From positions 62,001 to 126,000 of the forward strand of contig NZ_VTHB01000001.1 in the NCBI RefSeq assembly GCF_009729205.1: a stretch of 64,000 nt of DNA. The letters run 5' to 3'. The notes beneath the pieces were generated by a model. It was not told the DNA's origin and ran no database searches. It saw only the letters and a program-made list of their open reading frames with translations. The translations under genes were made by a program, and so were the position numbers. This document shows positions 1-8,684 of this stretch, one piece after another (within the stretch, counting starts at the first letter, position 1; each line of letters begins with the position of its first letter). The stretch comes from Mycobacteroides sp. CBMA 271. GTDB lineage: Bacteria > Actinomycetota > Actinomycetes > Mycobacteriales > Mycobacteriaceae.

Positions 1-64
1 GGCGCCGCGGCGCCAGCGTCGGCGGCGGCGCGCCAGGAAGACTGGGCATACCCAAGGTCGTCAT
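1..64 (-). CDS. ispG: IspG (GcpE) 4-hydroxy-3-methylbut-2-enyl diphosphate synthase, N-terminal fragment
   Basis: Only the first 21 codons lie in the window; the gene runs off the left edge. Reading the minus strand from the ATG at 64 gives a peptide beginning MTTLGMPSLPG and ending PTLAPRR. From memory this matches the start of mycobacterial GcpE/IspG (GLGMP...PTLAPRR). IspG is the [4Fe-4S] enzyme of the penultimate MEP isoprenoid step. It lies 9 bp downstream of rip1 and is followed upstream by dxr, the usual mycobacterial order dxr-rip1-ispG. The catalytic region is not visible. Confidence 0.85.
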   Translation of the reverse strand, partial: MTTLGMPSLPGAPPPTLAPRR

Positions 65-73
65 AAGTGTCTC

Positions 74-1309
74 CTACTGGAAGAGTCTAATCGGGTTGAC
101 GATGTCGGCGGTGATCGTCAGCAGCATGTAACCAACAATCACCACCAGGACGACATACGTCGCCGGCATCAATTTCATGTAGTTGACGGGCCCGCCCGCT
201 GCCAGACCTCGCGCCGACCGAATCATGTTGCGAATCTTCTCGTAGGTGGCCACCGCGATGTGCCCGCCATCAAAGGGCAACAAGGGCAGCAGGTTGATCG
301 CACCCAGCGCGAAGTTGAGCTGCGCCAACAAGATCCAGAACATGATCCACATGTCATGCTCAACCGTCTCGCCGCCCATGCGGCTAGCGCCGATGACGCT
401 CATCGGGGTGTCCATCGCCCGCTCGCTGCCGGTGATCGAATCCCACAGCGCGCCCACCTTCATGGGGATCTTCCCAATGGCCTTCACGGTTTCGACGGCG
501 ACGGTTCCGATGAGGTTCCCGGTGGCGGGGACGGCGGTCACCGGGTTGTAGTGCTTCTGCGGCACAAAGGTTCCCAGCGAGGCACCGACGGCGCCCACGG
601 GAATAAGCTTGCCGGCCTTCTCGTCCCAACGCTGCGTCTCAACCACGTTCACGGTGACCGATTGCGGCTTGCCGTCACGCACGATCTCGAAGACCTGTGG
701 CCCGCGCAGCCCGCGAATGGCGGTGACCAGGTCGGTCGACGTGCTCACCGGCTTGCCGTCCGCGGCGATGACCTGATCTCCGGCGCGCAGGCCGCCGAGC
801 GCCGCCGGTCCATCCCCCGTGCATTTGGCCATATCCTTGGGGTTGGCACTGTTTTGCGGTGCCACACAACTGGTTTCGTTGATCAGCGGATGGGTGGGCG
901 CATCATTGTCGGGCAGACCCCAGAACAGCACGACGCCGTAGAACACCACGATGCCTATGAGGAAGTTCATGGCGGGCCCGGCGACCAGCACCGCCACCCG
1001 CTTCCAGACCTTCTGCTTGTACATCGCGCGGTCGGATTCCTCGGGGGCGAGGTCCTCCACCGAGGTCATACCGGCGATATCGCAGAAGCCGCCCAGCGGG
1101 ACGGCCTTGATGCCGTACTCGATGACGTCGTTGGCGCCGCGGTTGCTCTTGCGCTTGGTGGACCACAGGGTCGGCCCGAAGCCGACGAAGTAGCGGCGCA
1201 CCTTCATGCCGGTGGCCTGCGCCACCCACATGTGCCCGCACTCGTGCAGCGCCACCGATACCAAGATCGAGAGGGCAAACAACACAATTCCGATCACATA
1301 CGCAGTCAT
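74..1309 (-). CDS. rip1: Rip1/RseP-type site-2 zinc metalloprotease (M50)
   Basis: Intramembrane protease of 411 residues that cleaves anti-sigma factors and other membrane proteins (family knowledge). The zinc-binding motif HECGH sits at residues 22-26 inside the first membrane segment. A PDZ domain occupies roughly residues 165-225 ([16 protein letters not shown]), and the second catalytic motif LLPFDGGH lies near residue 345, followed by a last membrane segment at the C-terminus. Position between dxr and ispG supports orthology to M. tuberculosis Rip1 (Rv2869c). The ATG at 1309 is 25 bp after the dxr stop, so co-transcription with dxr is likely. Confidence 0.93.
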   Translation of the reverse strand: MTAYVIGIVLFALSILVSVALHECGHMWVAQATGMKVRRYFVGFGPTLWSTKRKSNRGANDVIEYGIKAVPLGGFCDIAGMTSVEDLAPEESDRAMYKQKVWKRVAVLVAGPAMNFLIGIVVFYGVVLFWGLPDNDAPTHPLINETSCVAPQNSANPKDMAKCTGDGPAALGGLRAGDQVIAADGKPVSTSTDLVTAIRGLRGPQVFEIVRDGKPQSVTVNVVETQRWDEKAGKLIPVGAVGASLGTFVPQKHYNPVTAVPATGNLIGTVAVETVKAIGKIPMKVGALWDSITGSERAMDTPMSVIGASRMGGETVEHDMWIMFWILLAQLNFALGAINLLPLLPFDGGHIAVATYEKIRNMIRSARGLAAGGPVNYMKLMPATYVVLVVIVGYMLLTITADIVNPIRLFQ

Positions 1310-1334
1310 CAGGTTCGAGTTTCCTCCAGGTACT

Positions 1335-2486
1335 TCAGTCGCGAGTGATCAGTTGCGCAGCCCGCTGCTCAGCCCAGCGCTGCGCGTCAAGTACATCGTC
1401 AACGGTAGCGGGTTCTCCTGATGTTCCCGCCCACTGGTCCGCAGCCGCCAGCACATCGGCAATTGTTCGCACGATCGACCGGAATCCGATACGTCCGGCC
1501 AGGAAGGCAGCCGCCGCCGTCTCATTGGCGGCGTTGTAGACGGCGGTCATGCATCCACCCGCCTCGCCGGCGCTCCGGGCCAGGTCAACGGCGGGAAACA
1601 CCTGCGTGTCCAACGGCTCGAACTCCCAGGTGGACGCGGTACTGAAGTCGCATGCCAGGGCCGCGCCGGGCACCCGATCGGGCCATCCCAGCGCCAACGC
1701 GATGGGCAGCTTCATATCGGGCGGGCTGGCCTGGGCCAGCGTCGACCCGTCTGTAAAGGTGACCATCGAGTGCACGATCGACTGCGGGTGCACGACCACC
1801 CCGATCTGGCGGTAGGGCACACCGAACAGCAGATGTGTCTCGATGAGTTCGAGGCCCTTGTTGACCAGCGAGGCCGAGTTGAGGGTGTTCATCGGCCCCA
1901 TCGACCAGGTGGGGTGCGCGCCAGCCTGCTCAGGGGTGACGTCCTGGAGCTGTTCGGAGGCCCAGCCCCGGAACGGGCCGCCGGAGGCGGTGAGGATCAG
2001 CTGCGCGATCTCGCCGCGGGTTCCTCCGCGTAGACATTGCGCAAGCGCCGAATGTTCGGAGTCGACGGGCACGATCTGCCCAGGGGCTGCGGCCTTGGTG
2101 ACCAGCGGGCCCCCGGCAACCAGCGATTCCTTGTTGGCCAGGGCCAGCCGCGCCCCGGTCTTGAGCGCAGCCAGGGTGGGCCGCAGACCAAGTGCACCCA
2201 CGAGGGCGTTGAGCACCACATCGGCCTCGGTGTTTTCCACCAGCTGTGTGACGGCATCGGGCCCGCTCAGCGCGGGCACGCCGAGGTGCCCCGCAGCGTC
2301 CGGATTGGCCACCGCAATGTTGGTGACCCCGGTGTCTTTGGCCTGTTGTCGGAGCAGATCGATGCTGCCGCCACCGGCGGCCAAGCCGACAACCTCGAAT
2401 CGGTCGGGGTTGGCGGCGATGACTTCAAGGGCCTGGGTACCAATGGACCCGGTGCTGCCGAGGATGAGGACGCGGGCGCGTGTCAC
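1335..2486 (-). CDS. dxr: 1-deoxy-D-xylulose 5-phosphate reductoisomerase
   Basis: Second enzyme of the MEP pathway; converts DXP to MEP with NADPH and a divalent metal. The 383-residue product has the NADPH-binding motif [15 protein letters not shown] at the N-terminus, the metal-site stretch [13 protein letters not shown] and the substrate loop ASGGPFRGW, and the usual family length. Start is GTG at 2486; no ATG competes. It heads the dxr-rip1-ispG transcription unit, so two MEP enzymes flank the protease. Confidence 0.96.
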   Translation of the reverse strand: MTRARVLILGSTGSIGTQALEVIAANPDRFEVVGLAAGGGSIDLLRQQAKDTGVTNIAVANPDAAGHLGVPALSGPDAVTQLVENTEADVVLNALVGALGLRPTLAALKTGARLALANKESLVAGGPLVTKAAAPGQIVPVDSEHSALAQCLRGGTRGEIAQLILTASGGPFRGWASEQLQDVTPEQAGAHPTWSMGPMNTLNSASLVNKGLELIETHLLFGVPYRQIGVVVHPQSIVHSMVTFTDGSTLAQASPPDMKLPIALALGWPDRVPGAALACDFSTASTWEFEPLDTQVFPAVDLARSAGEAGGCMTAVYNAANETAAAAFLAGRIGFRSIVRTIADVLAAADQWAGTSGEPATVDDVLDAQRWAEQRAAQLITRD

Positions 2487-2507
2487 CTACCCATTGTGGG
2501 GCCTGGG

Positions 2508-3260
2508 CTAGCCCGCGAGCACCACTGGTCGGTGCAGGTCGACGTCGCCGCTGGCCGATCGAATGCGCAACTGGAAAGTCTCGTCCCCTTGGGCCGGGCC
2601 GTCGGCGGACTCCAGGGCGTTCGTCACCACACCCGAGCGGGTGTCAATCTGCAGGTGGGCCGCGGTGCCCTCGGCAATTCCGAGCGAGGTGTTTCCGCTC
2701 GCGGTATCGAAGATAAGCCCGCCGGTGACCGCCGAACCGATGGAGATCGATCCCGACGCGGTGGCGGCCTTCACCTGGCCTCGCAGTGCCTTGATGGCGA
2801 GCTCGCCACTGGCGGCGTTGAACCCGATGTTGCCGTTGAGTTCCCTGATCGATATCCCACCAGAGGCGGTATCGACCTTGGCCCCGCCGGTGATGGTGTC
2901 GATGATCAGATCGCCGCTGGCGGATTGGAAGCGAACGTCGGCGAAGTCGCCCTCGGCCCGGACCTCTGCCGAGGCCACCGCAATGTCCACTATCGAGTGG
3001 CTGGGCAGCTCGACGACGATGTCGATGGCGCCGGTACGGAAGGTCAGGCCTCTCGCGGACAGCACAGTAAGTAGCCCCTTGTCGTGCGTGACGCGGGTGC
3101 GCTCGGCGGTCTTGATATCGAGCGCCTTGGACTCGTCGTGCGGCCGGACGCTCACCACTGTGTCCGCACGATCGGTGGCAATGACCCGCAGGGTGCCGTA
3201 GGCCATTTCAACCTTGGCGGTGATGGGGTGGGGCGTGTCGAACCTCGGCGAAGCAGTCAT
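2508..3260 (-). CDS. DUF4097 family beta-repeat protein
   Basis: 250 residues with the repeating pattern of DUF4097 proteins: alternating hydrophobic strands with recurrent (S/T)ASG(D/G/N/S) turns (SASGDLIIDTITG, TASGGISI, AASGELAI, TASGSISI, TASGNTSL, SASGDVDL), predicting a right-handed beta-helix. No signal peptide or membrane segment is seen, so it is probably cytoplasmic. Function is unknown. It starts 22 bp after the ribbon-helix-helix gene at 3283-3753 on the same strand and is almost certainly in one operon with it, under the operator array at 3757-3801. Confidence 0.8.
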   Translation of the reverse strand: MTASPRFDTPHPITAKVEMAYGTLRVIATDRADTVVSVRPHDESKALDIKTAERTRVTHDKGLLTVLSARGLTFRTGAIDIVVELPSHSIVDIAVASAEVRAEGDFADVRFQSASGDLIIDTITGGAKVDTASGGISIRELNGNIGFNAASGELAIKALRGQVKAATASGSISIGSAVTGGLIFDTASGNTSLGIAEGTAAHLQIDTRSGVVTNALESADGPAQGDETFQLRIRSASGDVDLHRPVVLAG

Positions 3261-3282
3261 GACGTTCCTCTCTGTGGTGGTG

Positions 3283-3753
3283 TTACCGGACCCAGCCGCT
3301 GATGGTGTTTCCGCGGTGGGATGTTGCTGATGTCGTGGACTTCCCTGCTGCGACGGTGGCGGCGCGCACGAGCCAGCCGTTCAGCGAGATCCCGTCGTGT
3401 GCGGCGGCCGCCTCGACGATGGCGCGCAGGTTCTCCGGGAGCCGCAGCGTGACGCGCCAGGTACCACCCCCGTCATCGGAGACGACGGGGGGCTGCGACG
3501 GCGTTTGTTCGATGGGCCGCGTGACCACGAACTCGGGCTCACGACCGCGCAGTCGTACGTCTACCGAGGTAGGGGCGAGCTCGCGGGTGATCTCCTCTGC
3601 GGCTGTCGAGAGGGCGTCCAACAGTGCGAGACGGATCGCCGAGTCGAGCGGCGCGGTCAGTCGGTCGCCGAGCTGCTCGGCCTCTGATCCACCGGCCTTC
3701 GCGGCGATGGCGAGGTCCTGGCGCACCGAATCGACATACGGTTGCAAATCCAT
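3283..3753 (-). CDS. HicB-like / ribbon-helix-helix DNA-binding protein
   Basis: 156 residues. The C-terminal part (about residues 108-135, with RLPENLRAIVEAAAAHDG and ISLNGWLVRAA) is the Arc/HicB-type ribbon-helix-helix signature, in which the RLPENL strand contacts DNA. The N-terminal half (LQPYVDSVRQDLAIAAKAG...) is helical and resembles actinobacterial proteins annotated as HicB-family antitoxins. No small HicA-like toxin ORF is visible beside it; the co-transcribed partner is the DUF4097 protein. Autoregulation is likely, because GTCA-N3-TGAC palindromes begin 4 bp upstream of the start. Confidence 0.75.
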   Translation of the reverse strand: MDLQPYVDSVRQDLAIAAKAGGSEAEQLGDRLTAPLDSAIRLALLDALSTAAEEITRELAPTSVDVRLRGREPEFVVTRPIEQTPSQPPVVSDDGGGTWRVTLRLPENLRAIVEAAAAHDGISLNGWLVRAATVAAGKSTTSATSHRGNTISGWVR

Positions 3754-3756
3754 GGT

Positions 3757-3801
3757 GTCATGGTGACATCATTTTGATGTCATGGCAAGTGTCATTGTGA
3801 C
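3757..3801. promoter_or_regulatory. Operator array upstream of the RHH/DUF4097 operon
   Basis: Three overlapping inverted repeats lie directly upstream of the start at 3753: GTCATGGTGAC (3757-3767), TGACATCATTTTGATGTCA (3764-3782, perfect 8-bp arms) and GTCATTGTGAC (3791-3801). Repeated short palindromes are typical ribbon-helix-helix operators, so autoregulation by the adjacent protein is inferred. The position hard against the start codon implies a very short or absent 5' leader. Confidence 0.65.
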
Positions 3802-3909
3802 GACACCCCCAACATCTACTACCGGATCCGTAGAGTCACCGGACGACATGGCAGACTGACCACCGAAGAAGATCAAGAGTTCGGGTCAAGATTCTGAGGA
3901 GGGCTGGCG

Positions 3910-4170
3910 GTGGCCACGACCGAGGTTGTCAAGCACGACGGTGTCGATCCCGAAGATGTGCCTTCCGCCGCATTCGGGCGCGGTCTATCCGGACAGAACC
4001 CCCGGGTCCTCCACATCCTCGGCATCGCGATCGCGGGCTTCCTGCTGCTGATGCTCAAGGGAAATCACGTCGGCAAGGTCGAGGACATCTTCCTCATCGG
4101 GTTCGCCGCGATAGTGCTGGCGTTCACCGTCAACGACTACCTCGGTCGTCGTTCAGGCCGCATCCGCTAG
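3910..4170 (+). CDS. DUF2631 small membrane protein
   Basis: 86 residues from a GTG preceded by GAGGAGGGCTGGCG. The N-terminus is polar (about residues 1-30). Two hydrophobic segments follow: LHILGIAIAGFLLLML (about 34-50) and IFLIGFAAIVLAFTV (about 58-74), ending in a basic tail RRSGRIR. This matches actinobacterial DUF2631, a two-helix membrane protein of unknown function also found near rlmN in M. tuberculosis (Rv2876, from memory). It is convergent with rlmN. Confidence 0.8.
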   Translation: MATTEVVKHDGVDPEDVPSAAFGRGLSGQNPRVLHILGIAIAGFLLLMLKGNHVGKVEDIFLIGFAAIVLAFTVNDYLGRRSGRIR

Positions 4171-4228
4171 CGCTTGGAGTCGTCTCCGGCGCCGAGCGTG
4201 CGGATTACGTCGAAGTATCGCCTGACGG

Positions 4229-5383
4229 CTAGCCCTCGGAAGCCGCCAATTGGCCGCACGCGGCGGCGATCTCCCGACCGCGGGTATCGCGCACCGTGCA
4301 GGACACCCCGTGCTCGCGGACGCGTCGCACGAATTCGCGCTCGACCGGTTTCGGGCTGGCATCCCATTGGCTGCCCGGCGTCGGGTTCAGTGGAATCAAG
4401 TTCACGTGAACCAACTGCCCCAACGCTTTTCGTAACTTCTTGGCGAGCATGTCGGCACGCCACGGCTGATCGTTGACGTCTCGGATGAGGGCGTACTCGA
4501 TCGACACTCGGCGCCCGGTGGCGTCGGCGAAATAGCGCGCGGCATCGAGCACCTCACCGATGGCCCATCGGGTGTTGACGGGCACCAGGGTGTCGCGCAG
4601 CTCGTCATCCGGGCAGTGCAACGAGACCGCGAGGGTCACGCCGAGCCCCTCGTCGGCAAGTTTCCGGATGGCCGGTGCCAGCCCCACCGTGGAGACGGTG
4701 ACACCGCGTTGCGAAATACCGAAACCGTCGGGAGGCGGTGCGGTGATCTTGCGCAGCGCCGTGAGCACCCGGTTGTAGTTGGCCAGCGGTTCCCCCATGC
4801 CCATGAACACGATGTTGGACAACCTGCCCGGCCCTCCGGGCAGCTGGCCGTCACGCAAGGAGGCCGCGGCGTCGCGGACCTGTTCCAGAATCTCGGCGGC
4901 CGACAGATTGCGCGTGAGTCCGCCCTGGCCGGTGGCGCAGAACGGGCAGGCCATCCCGCACCCCGCCTGGGATGAGATGCACAGCGTGTTGCGATCGGGA
5001 TAGCGCATGAGAACCGATTCGACCGTGCTGCCATCATGCAAGCGCCACAAGGTTTTTCGTGTGTCGCCGGAATCGCAGGCAACCTGGCGCAACGGGTGTA
5101 ACAGGTCGGGAAACAGTGCCCGCCCCACCGCATCGCGGGAGCCTGCCGGCAGGTCGGTCATCGCTGCCGGATCGGCCACCAACCGTCCGTAGTACTGGTT
5201 GGCGATCTGCTTGGCGCGAAACGCAGGAAGCCCCAAGGCTTGTACCGCGTCACCGCAGTCCGCGACGGTCATATCCGCCAGATGCCGCGGCGGCATGGCC
5301 CGACGCGGCGCGTCGAAGACCAAGGGGAGTTGGGATGAGCCGCTTGCGCGAAGACCGTCAGGCGGAGCGTTCTCGGCAGACAT
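4229..5383 (-). CDS. rlmN: RlmN dual-specificity 23S rRNA/tRNA adenine-C2 methyltransferase
   Basis: Radical-SAM enzyme that methylates C2 of A2503 in 23S rRNA and of A37 in some tRNAs. The CxxxCxxC cluster motif is visible ([14 protein letters not shown]), with the GMGEPLANY motif and the C-terminal catalytic-cysteine motif [12 protein letters not shown] start at the ATG at 5383 ([10 protein letters not shown]) rather than at the upstream in-frame codon at 5410. About 20 residues of N-terminal extension relative to the M. tuberculosis protein are encoded partly by a short dispersed repeat (5333-5356), so the true start could be further in. Confidence 0.93.
   Translation of the reverse strand: MSAENAPPDGLRASGSSQLPLVFDAPRRAMPPRHLADMTVADCGDAVQALGLPAFRAKQIANQYYGRLVADPAAMTDLPAGSRDAVGRALFPDLLHPLRQVACDSGDTRKTLWRLHDGSTVESVLMRYPDRNTLCISSQAGCGMACPFCATGQGGLTRNLSAAEILEQVRDAAASLRDGQLPGGPGRLSNIVFMGMGEPLANYNRVLTALRKITAPPPDGFGISQRGVTVSTVGLAPAIRKLADEGLGVTLAVSLHCPDDELRDTLVPVNTRWAIGEVLDAARYFADATGRRVSIEYALIRDVNDQPWRADMLAKKLRKALGQLVHVNLIPLNPTPGSQWDASPKPVEREFVRRVREHGVSCTVRDTRGREIAAACGQLAASEG
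5333..5356 (+). repeat. 24-bp dispersed repeat, copy 1 (within 5' end of rlmN)
   Basis: A 24-bp segment beginning GGATGAGCCG and ending GCGCGAAGACC, 22/24 identical to 53524-53547 between rimM and khpA. The two differ only by a CT/TC swap in the middle. Here it lies inside the N-terminal extension of rlmN on the opposite strand. Confidence 0.6.
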
Positions 5384-5409
5384 AGTGGTGCCAGTATCCC
5401 AGCTGATCA

Positions 5410-6015
5410 CTAATCCCCGGTAGCCGAGCGGGCGCGCACGTGCATCCGCTCCCCCTGCGGGCCGAATATGTGCAGCACTTCGACGGGCTTGTCGGTCGGA
5501 TTACCGAACCAATGCGGCACATGGGTGTCGAATTCGGCAGCCTCACCGGCGGGCAGCACCAAGTCGAGCTCGCCGAGCAGCAAGCGGACCTTCCCCGACA
5601 ACACGTACATCCATTCGTAGCCGTCGTGGACCTTCAGGTTCGGCTCCCCCTTCGGCGAGTGCGGCGGGATGATCTGCTTGTAACACTGCACTCCGCCGGG
5701 CCGGCGCGACAACGGCAGATAGATCGATCCGTGCCGTTTGAACGGTTTGAGATGGACGCGCGGATCACCGGTGGGCGGCGCGTTCACCAACTCGTCGAGC
5801 GGGACCTGATGCGCCTCGGCCAGCAGCAGCAGCAGCTCCAGGGTGGGTCGCCGCTGACCGGATTCCAGACGAGACAGTGTGCTCATTGAGATACCAGTGG
5901 ATCCTGCCAACTCCGCCAAGGTGACCTGGCGATGCAGGCGCAACGCCCGCAGCCGCGGGCCCAGTGCGTCGAGCACGGCCTCCAATCGCTGATTCTGATC
6001 GTCCATACCGTCCAT
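5410..6015 (-). CDS. XRE-family regulator with C-terminal cupin
   Basis: About 201 residues. The helix-turn-helix is at roughly residues 18-70 ([20 protein letters not shown]). A cupin_2 domain follows at about 120-190, with [20 protein letters not shown] and [17 protein letters not shown], a small-molecule-binding barrel. I start at ATG 6015 (or 6006) because a longer reading would overlap the divergent oxidoreductase. Divergent position and the TTGCCA-CTT-TGGCAA palindrome between the genes suggest it controls the oxidoreductase/methyltransferase pair. Confidence 0.85.
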   Translation of the reverse strand: MDGMDDQNQRLEAVLDALGPRLRALRLHRQVTLAELAGSTGISMSTLSRLESGQRRPTLELLLLLAEAHQVPLDELVNAPPTGDPRVHLKPFKRHGSIYLPLSRRPGGVQCYKQIIPPHSPKGEPNLKVHDGYEWMYVLSGKVRLLLGELDLVLPAGEAAEFDTHVPHWFGNPTDKPVEVLHIFGPQGERMHVRARSATGD

Positions 6016-6028
6016 ACTGCGGCCGATG

Positions 6029-6043
6029 TTGCCACTTTGGCAA
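6029..6043. promoter_or_regulatory. Candidate operator between XRE-cupin gene and oxidoreductase
   Basis: Perfect inverted repeat TTGCCA-CTT-TGGCAA in the 70-bp divergent intergenic region. Assignment to the XRE-cupin protein is inferred from position. Confidence 0.5.
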
Positions 6044-6085
6044 GAATACTTGTGCATTTCGCAGGAACGGCCCAATAGTGGTGTC

Positions 6086-7024
6086 ATGAACAAACTCTGG
6101 GATGTAGCCATCGTGGGTGGCGGCGCCGCGGGCCTCTCCGCGGCCATCACTCTCGCGCGATCACGCCGGTCGGTCGTCGTGATCGACGATCACCAGCCGC
6201 GTAACGCACCGGCGGATCGGGTCCATAACTACCTGGGGCGTGAGTCGACGCCGCCGGCCGAGCTGTTCGGCATCGGTCGCGACGAGGCGGCCCACTACGG
6301 CGCCACCTTCCGCGACGGCCGCGTCACCTCGGTCTCCCACGCGGACAACCACTTCGATGTGACGGTCAATGACGGCGCCACCGTCCACACCCGTCGAGTA
6401 CTGGTGGCCACAGGCGCGGTGGATGAACTCCCCGAGATCGAGGGACTGGCGCAGCGCTGGGGACGCGACGTCCTGCACTGCGCCTACTGCCACGGGTGGG
6501 AAGTGCGCGATCGCGCCATTGCGGTCTTGGGCACCGGCCCCCTCGCGGTCCACCATGCTTTGATCTTCCGCCAGCTCAGCGAGAACGTCACCCTGGTGCG
6601 GCACAATGATTTTCCTCTGTCGCCGGAGGAAGCGGCACAGCTGGCCCGCCGGAACATCGGCGTCATCGACGGACCCGTGACCGGGCTGCACATCGCCGAT
6701 GACGCGCTCACCGGGATCGAGCTGGAAGCGGGTACCACCGTGGCATGCGATGCATTGGTGGTCGCGACCGTGGTGTCGGCGCGCATCGAGATGCTTGCGC
6801 CTGTTCGCCTCACGGCGCAGGAAATGCGGTTTGGCGAGCATCTGCTGGGGACCTATCTGCCAGTTACCCGGGGCGTCACGGCAGTTCCGGGCATCTACGC
6901 CGCCGGAAACGTCACCGACATCAAGGCACAGGTCATTACGTCGGCGGCGGCCGGAACTGAGGTCGCCACTTTCATCAACGCCGACCTCGTGGTCGCCGAC
7001 GCACAGGAGCTACAACATGCATGA
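6086..7024 (+). CDS. Thioredoxin-reductase-like NAD(P)/FAD oxidoreductase
   Basis: 312 residues from ATG 6086. FAD-binding GGGAAGLSAA sits near residue 10. A CxxC redox pair (CAYC, near residue 136) matches the thioredoxin-reductase active site. An NADPH-type GTGPLAVHHAL stretch follows near 155, and the C-terminal FAD motif GIYAAGNVTD near 275. Length and layout match the short thioredoxin-reductase-like class. The physiological acceptor is unknown and no thioredoxin gene is adjacent. The next gene begins inside its last codons. Confidence 0.87.
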   Translation: MNKLWDVAIVGGGAAGLSAAITLARSRRSVVVIDDHQPRNAPADRVHNYLGRESTPPAELFGIGRDEAAHYGATFRDGRVTSVSHADNHFDVTVNDGATVHTRRVLVATGAVDELPEIEGLAQRWGRDVLHCAYCHGWEVRDRAIAVLGTGPLAVHHALIFRQLSENVTLVRHNDFPLSPEEAAQLARRNIGVIDGPVTGLHIADDALTGIELEAGTTVACDALVVATVVSARIEMLAPVRLTAQEMRFGEHLLGTYLPVTRGVTAVPGIYAAGNVTDIKAQVITSAAAGTEVATFINADLVVADAQELQHA

Positions 7025-7664
7025 TCATCACAACCCGCCGTCCGACGAGAAGTCGTGGGACGAGTTCTACTCGTCGTGTGGAGCACTGTGGAGCGGGAAC
7101 GCCAATCCGCAATTGGTAAAAGAGATTTCGTCACTGCCACCACGCACCGCACTGGACGCCGGCTGCGGTGAGGGCGGTGACGCCATCTGGCTAGCCCAGA
7201 AGGGCTGGCGGGTCACCGGTATGGACTTTGCACAGACCGCGCTGCGCCGCGCCGCCGATAACGCCGCGAAGGCCGATCCCGAGCTAGCCAACCGGATCAC
7301 CTGGGCGCAGGCGGACCTAACCACGTGGCAGCCAAGCCGTCGTTTCGATTTGGTGACATCGCATTTCATGCACCTGCCGACCAAGCTGCGCGAGCCCCTG
7401 TTTTCATCGCTGGCCGCCGCCGTGGCCCCGGGTGGCACGCTGCTCATCGTCGGGCACCATCCCTCGGATATGCAGTCGGAGATCGGGCGACCAGACCTAC
7501 CCGACTGGTACTTCACCGCCGAGGACATCGCCGACACCCTCGACCCGGACCGGTGGAACATCCTCGTCGCCGAATCACGCAATAGGACGTCCACGCGCGA
7601 TGGCGAGGAGTTCGATATTGCCGACACCGTGCTGCGAGCGGAGCGCACGCCGTCCGAGGCCTAG
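7017..7664 (+). CDS. Class I SAM-dependent methyltransferase
   Basis: 215 residues, starting at ATG 7017 and overlapping the preceding stop by 8 bp, so translation is probably coupled. Motif I is LDAGCGEGGDAIWLAQKGW (about residues 43-61), with the acidic motif II VTGMDFA and a post-motif AQADLTTW. This is a Rossmann-fold methyltransferase of the UbiE/TehB-like group. Substrate is unknown. Coupling to a CxxC flavoprotein under an XRE-cupin regulator suggests detoxification, for example of thiols or metalloids; that is inference only. Confidence 0.85.
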   Translation: MHDHHNPPSDEKSWDEFYSSCGALWSGNANPQLVKEISSLPPRTALDAGCGEGGDAIWLAQKGWRVTGMDFAQTALRRAADNAAKADPELANRITWAQADLTTWQPSRRFDLVTSHFMHLPTKLREPLFSSLAAAVAPGGTLLIVGHHPSDMQSEIGRPDLPDWYFTAEDIADTLDPDRWNILVAESRNRTSTRDGEEFDIADTVLRAERTPSEA

Positions 7665-8527
7665 GGGATGGCTGCAGGTTCTCCTGAAAGGGCCTCGCGT
7701 GCAGCCTCTTCCACCGCGGTAAGCACATCGGGATCCAGCCCGCGGCGGCCGACGACCGACAGCGTCGCCAGGTTCGCCGCGGGCATGGACTCCACCGGGG
7801 CAATACCGTCGGGCAGCCAGCCGATGATCGGCAGTAGCGCCATGCCCAGACCCGACCGCAGCCCCGCGTACAGCCCCGACAGATCCGGCGACTCCCCGAC
7901 GATCTGGTACTGACGACCCAGCGTGTACAGCGCGCTGAACATGGGCGCGCGCAGGGTGCACGGTTCGGTGAAGGTCATGATCTGCAACGACTCACCGGGA
8001 CTCAATTTGTACCCACGGGCCGCCACCCACTGCAGGCGTACGGTGCCCACCGCGTTGGCACGATCTAGACCCGACCCGTCGAGAATCACCGCCAGATCCA
8101 TACTGCCCCGGTCGACGGATTCTGCGAGATAGACATTGCGATCGAAACGCACCCGCACCGACCAGTCCGACAGGTGGTTGCGTAAGGCCGTGGTGATGCT
8201 CGGCAGGATCAGGTCCGCGCCGTGCTCGGTGACCCCGAGAGCCAGCGTCCGTTCCTGACCGACAATCAGGTCGTCAACCGCCGCGTCGTGCGCGGCGAGA
8301 ATGCGGCGGGCGTGTGCCAGCAGCTGCGCGCCCTTATCGGTGAACACCACCCCACGCCCGGAACGCCGGACCATCGGCTCCCCGACCGCGGTCTCAAGCT
8401 TGCGCACATGCTGACTCACCGCGGACTGGGTCAGGTGCAGCACAGCGGCAGCTCGGTGGAAGCCCCCACAGTCCGCGACCGCGACGAGCGAGCGCAAGGG
8501 TGCGATATCGAGCGTCGAACTCGCCAT
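7661..8527 (-). CDS. LysR-family transcriptional regulator
   Basis: 288 residues with an N-terminal winged HTH (LRSLVAVADCGGFHRAAAVL, then SQHVRKLETAVG) and a periplasmic-binding-like effector domain. It is divergent from a DMT exporter across a 157-bp region containing two clear palindromes, the standard LysR-target arrangement. Its 3' end overlaps the methyltransferase stop by 4 bp (convergent). Confidence 0.9.
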   Translation of the reverse strand: MASSTLDIAPLRSLVAVADCGGFHRAAAVLHLTQSAVSQHVRKLETAVGEPMVRRSGRGVVFTDKGAQLLAHARRILAAHDAAVDDLIVGQERTLALGVTEHGADLILPSITTALRNHLSDWSVRVRFDRNVYLAESVDRGSMDLAVILDGSGLDRANAVGTVRLQWVAARGYKLSPGESLQIMTFTEPCTLRAPMFSALYTLGRQYQIVGESPDLSGLYAGLRSGLGMALLPIIGWLPDGIAPVESMPAANLATLSVVGRRGLDPDVLTAVEEAAREALSGEPAAIP

Positions 8528-8578
8528 GCCGCCACCGTAGTCCGATCACAATACTTGATCAATATTTTCTCCCCCGCG

Positions 8579-8598
8579 TGCAGAATATCGATTCTGCA
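8579..8598. promoter_or_regulatory. Palindrome in LysR/exporter intergenic region (site 1)
   Basis: TGCAGAAT-ATCG-ATTCTGCA, perfect 8-bp arms with a 4-bp spacer. It is a candidate LysR site, 52 bp upstream of the lysR start. Confidence 0.5.
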
Positions 8599-8624
8599 TG
8601 CGACCCAAGAATCAATTGATAACG

Positions 8625-8650
8625 ATTACTGATTGATTCTGATCAGTAAT
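8625..8650. promoter_or_regulatory. Palindrome in LysR/exporter intergenic region (site 2)
   Basis: ATTACTGAT, an 8-bp spacer, then ATCAGTAAT: perfect 9-bp arms within an AT-rich stretch 35-60 bp upstream of the exporter start. It could be the activation site for the exporter; the binding protein is inferred. Confidence 0.5.
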
Positions 8651-8684
8651 TATCGTTGGACATCGCCCCTTGCGACCGGCGACC

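Noticed and set aside
2037..3074. 345-codon + frame across dxr and DUF4097 genes
   Set aside because: It spans parts of two convincing minus-strand genes and has no family features.
3283..3753. Complete HicAB toxin-antitoxin pair
   Set aside because: No HicA-like small dsRNA-binding toxin ORF beside the HicB-like gene.
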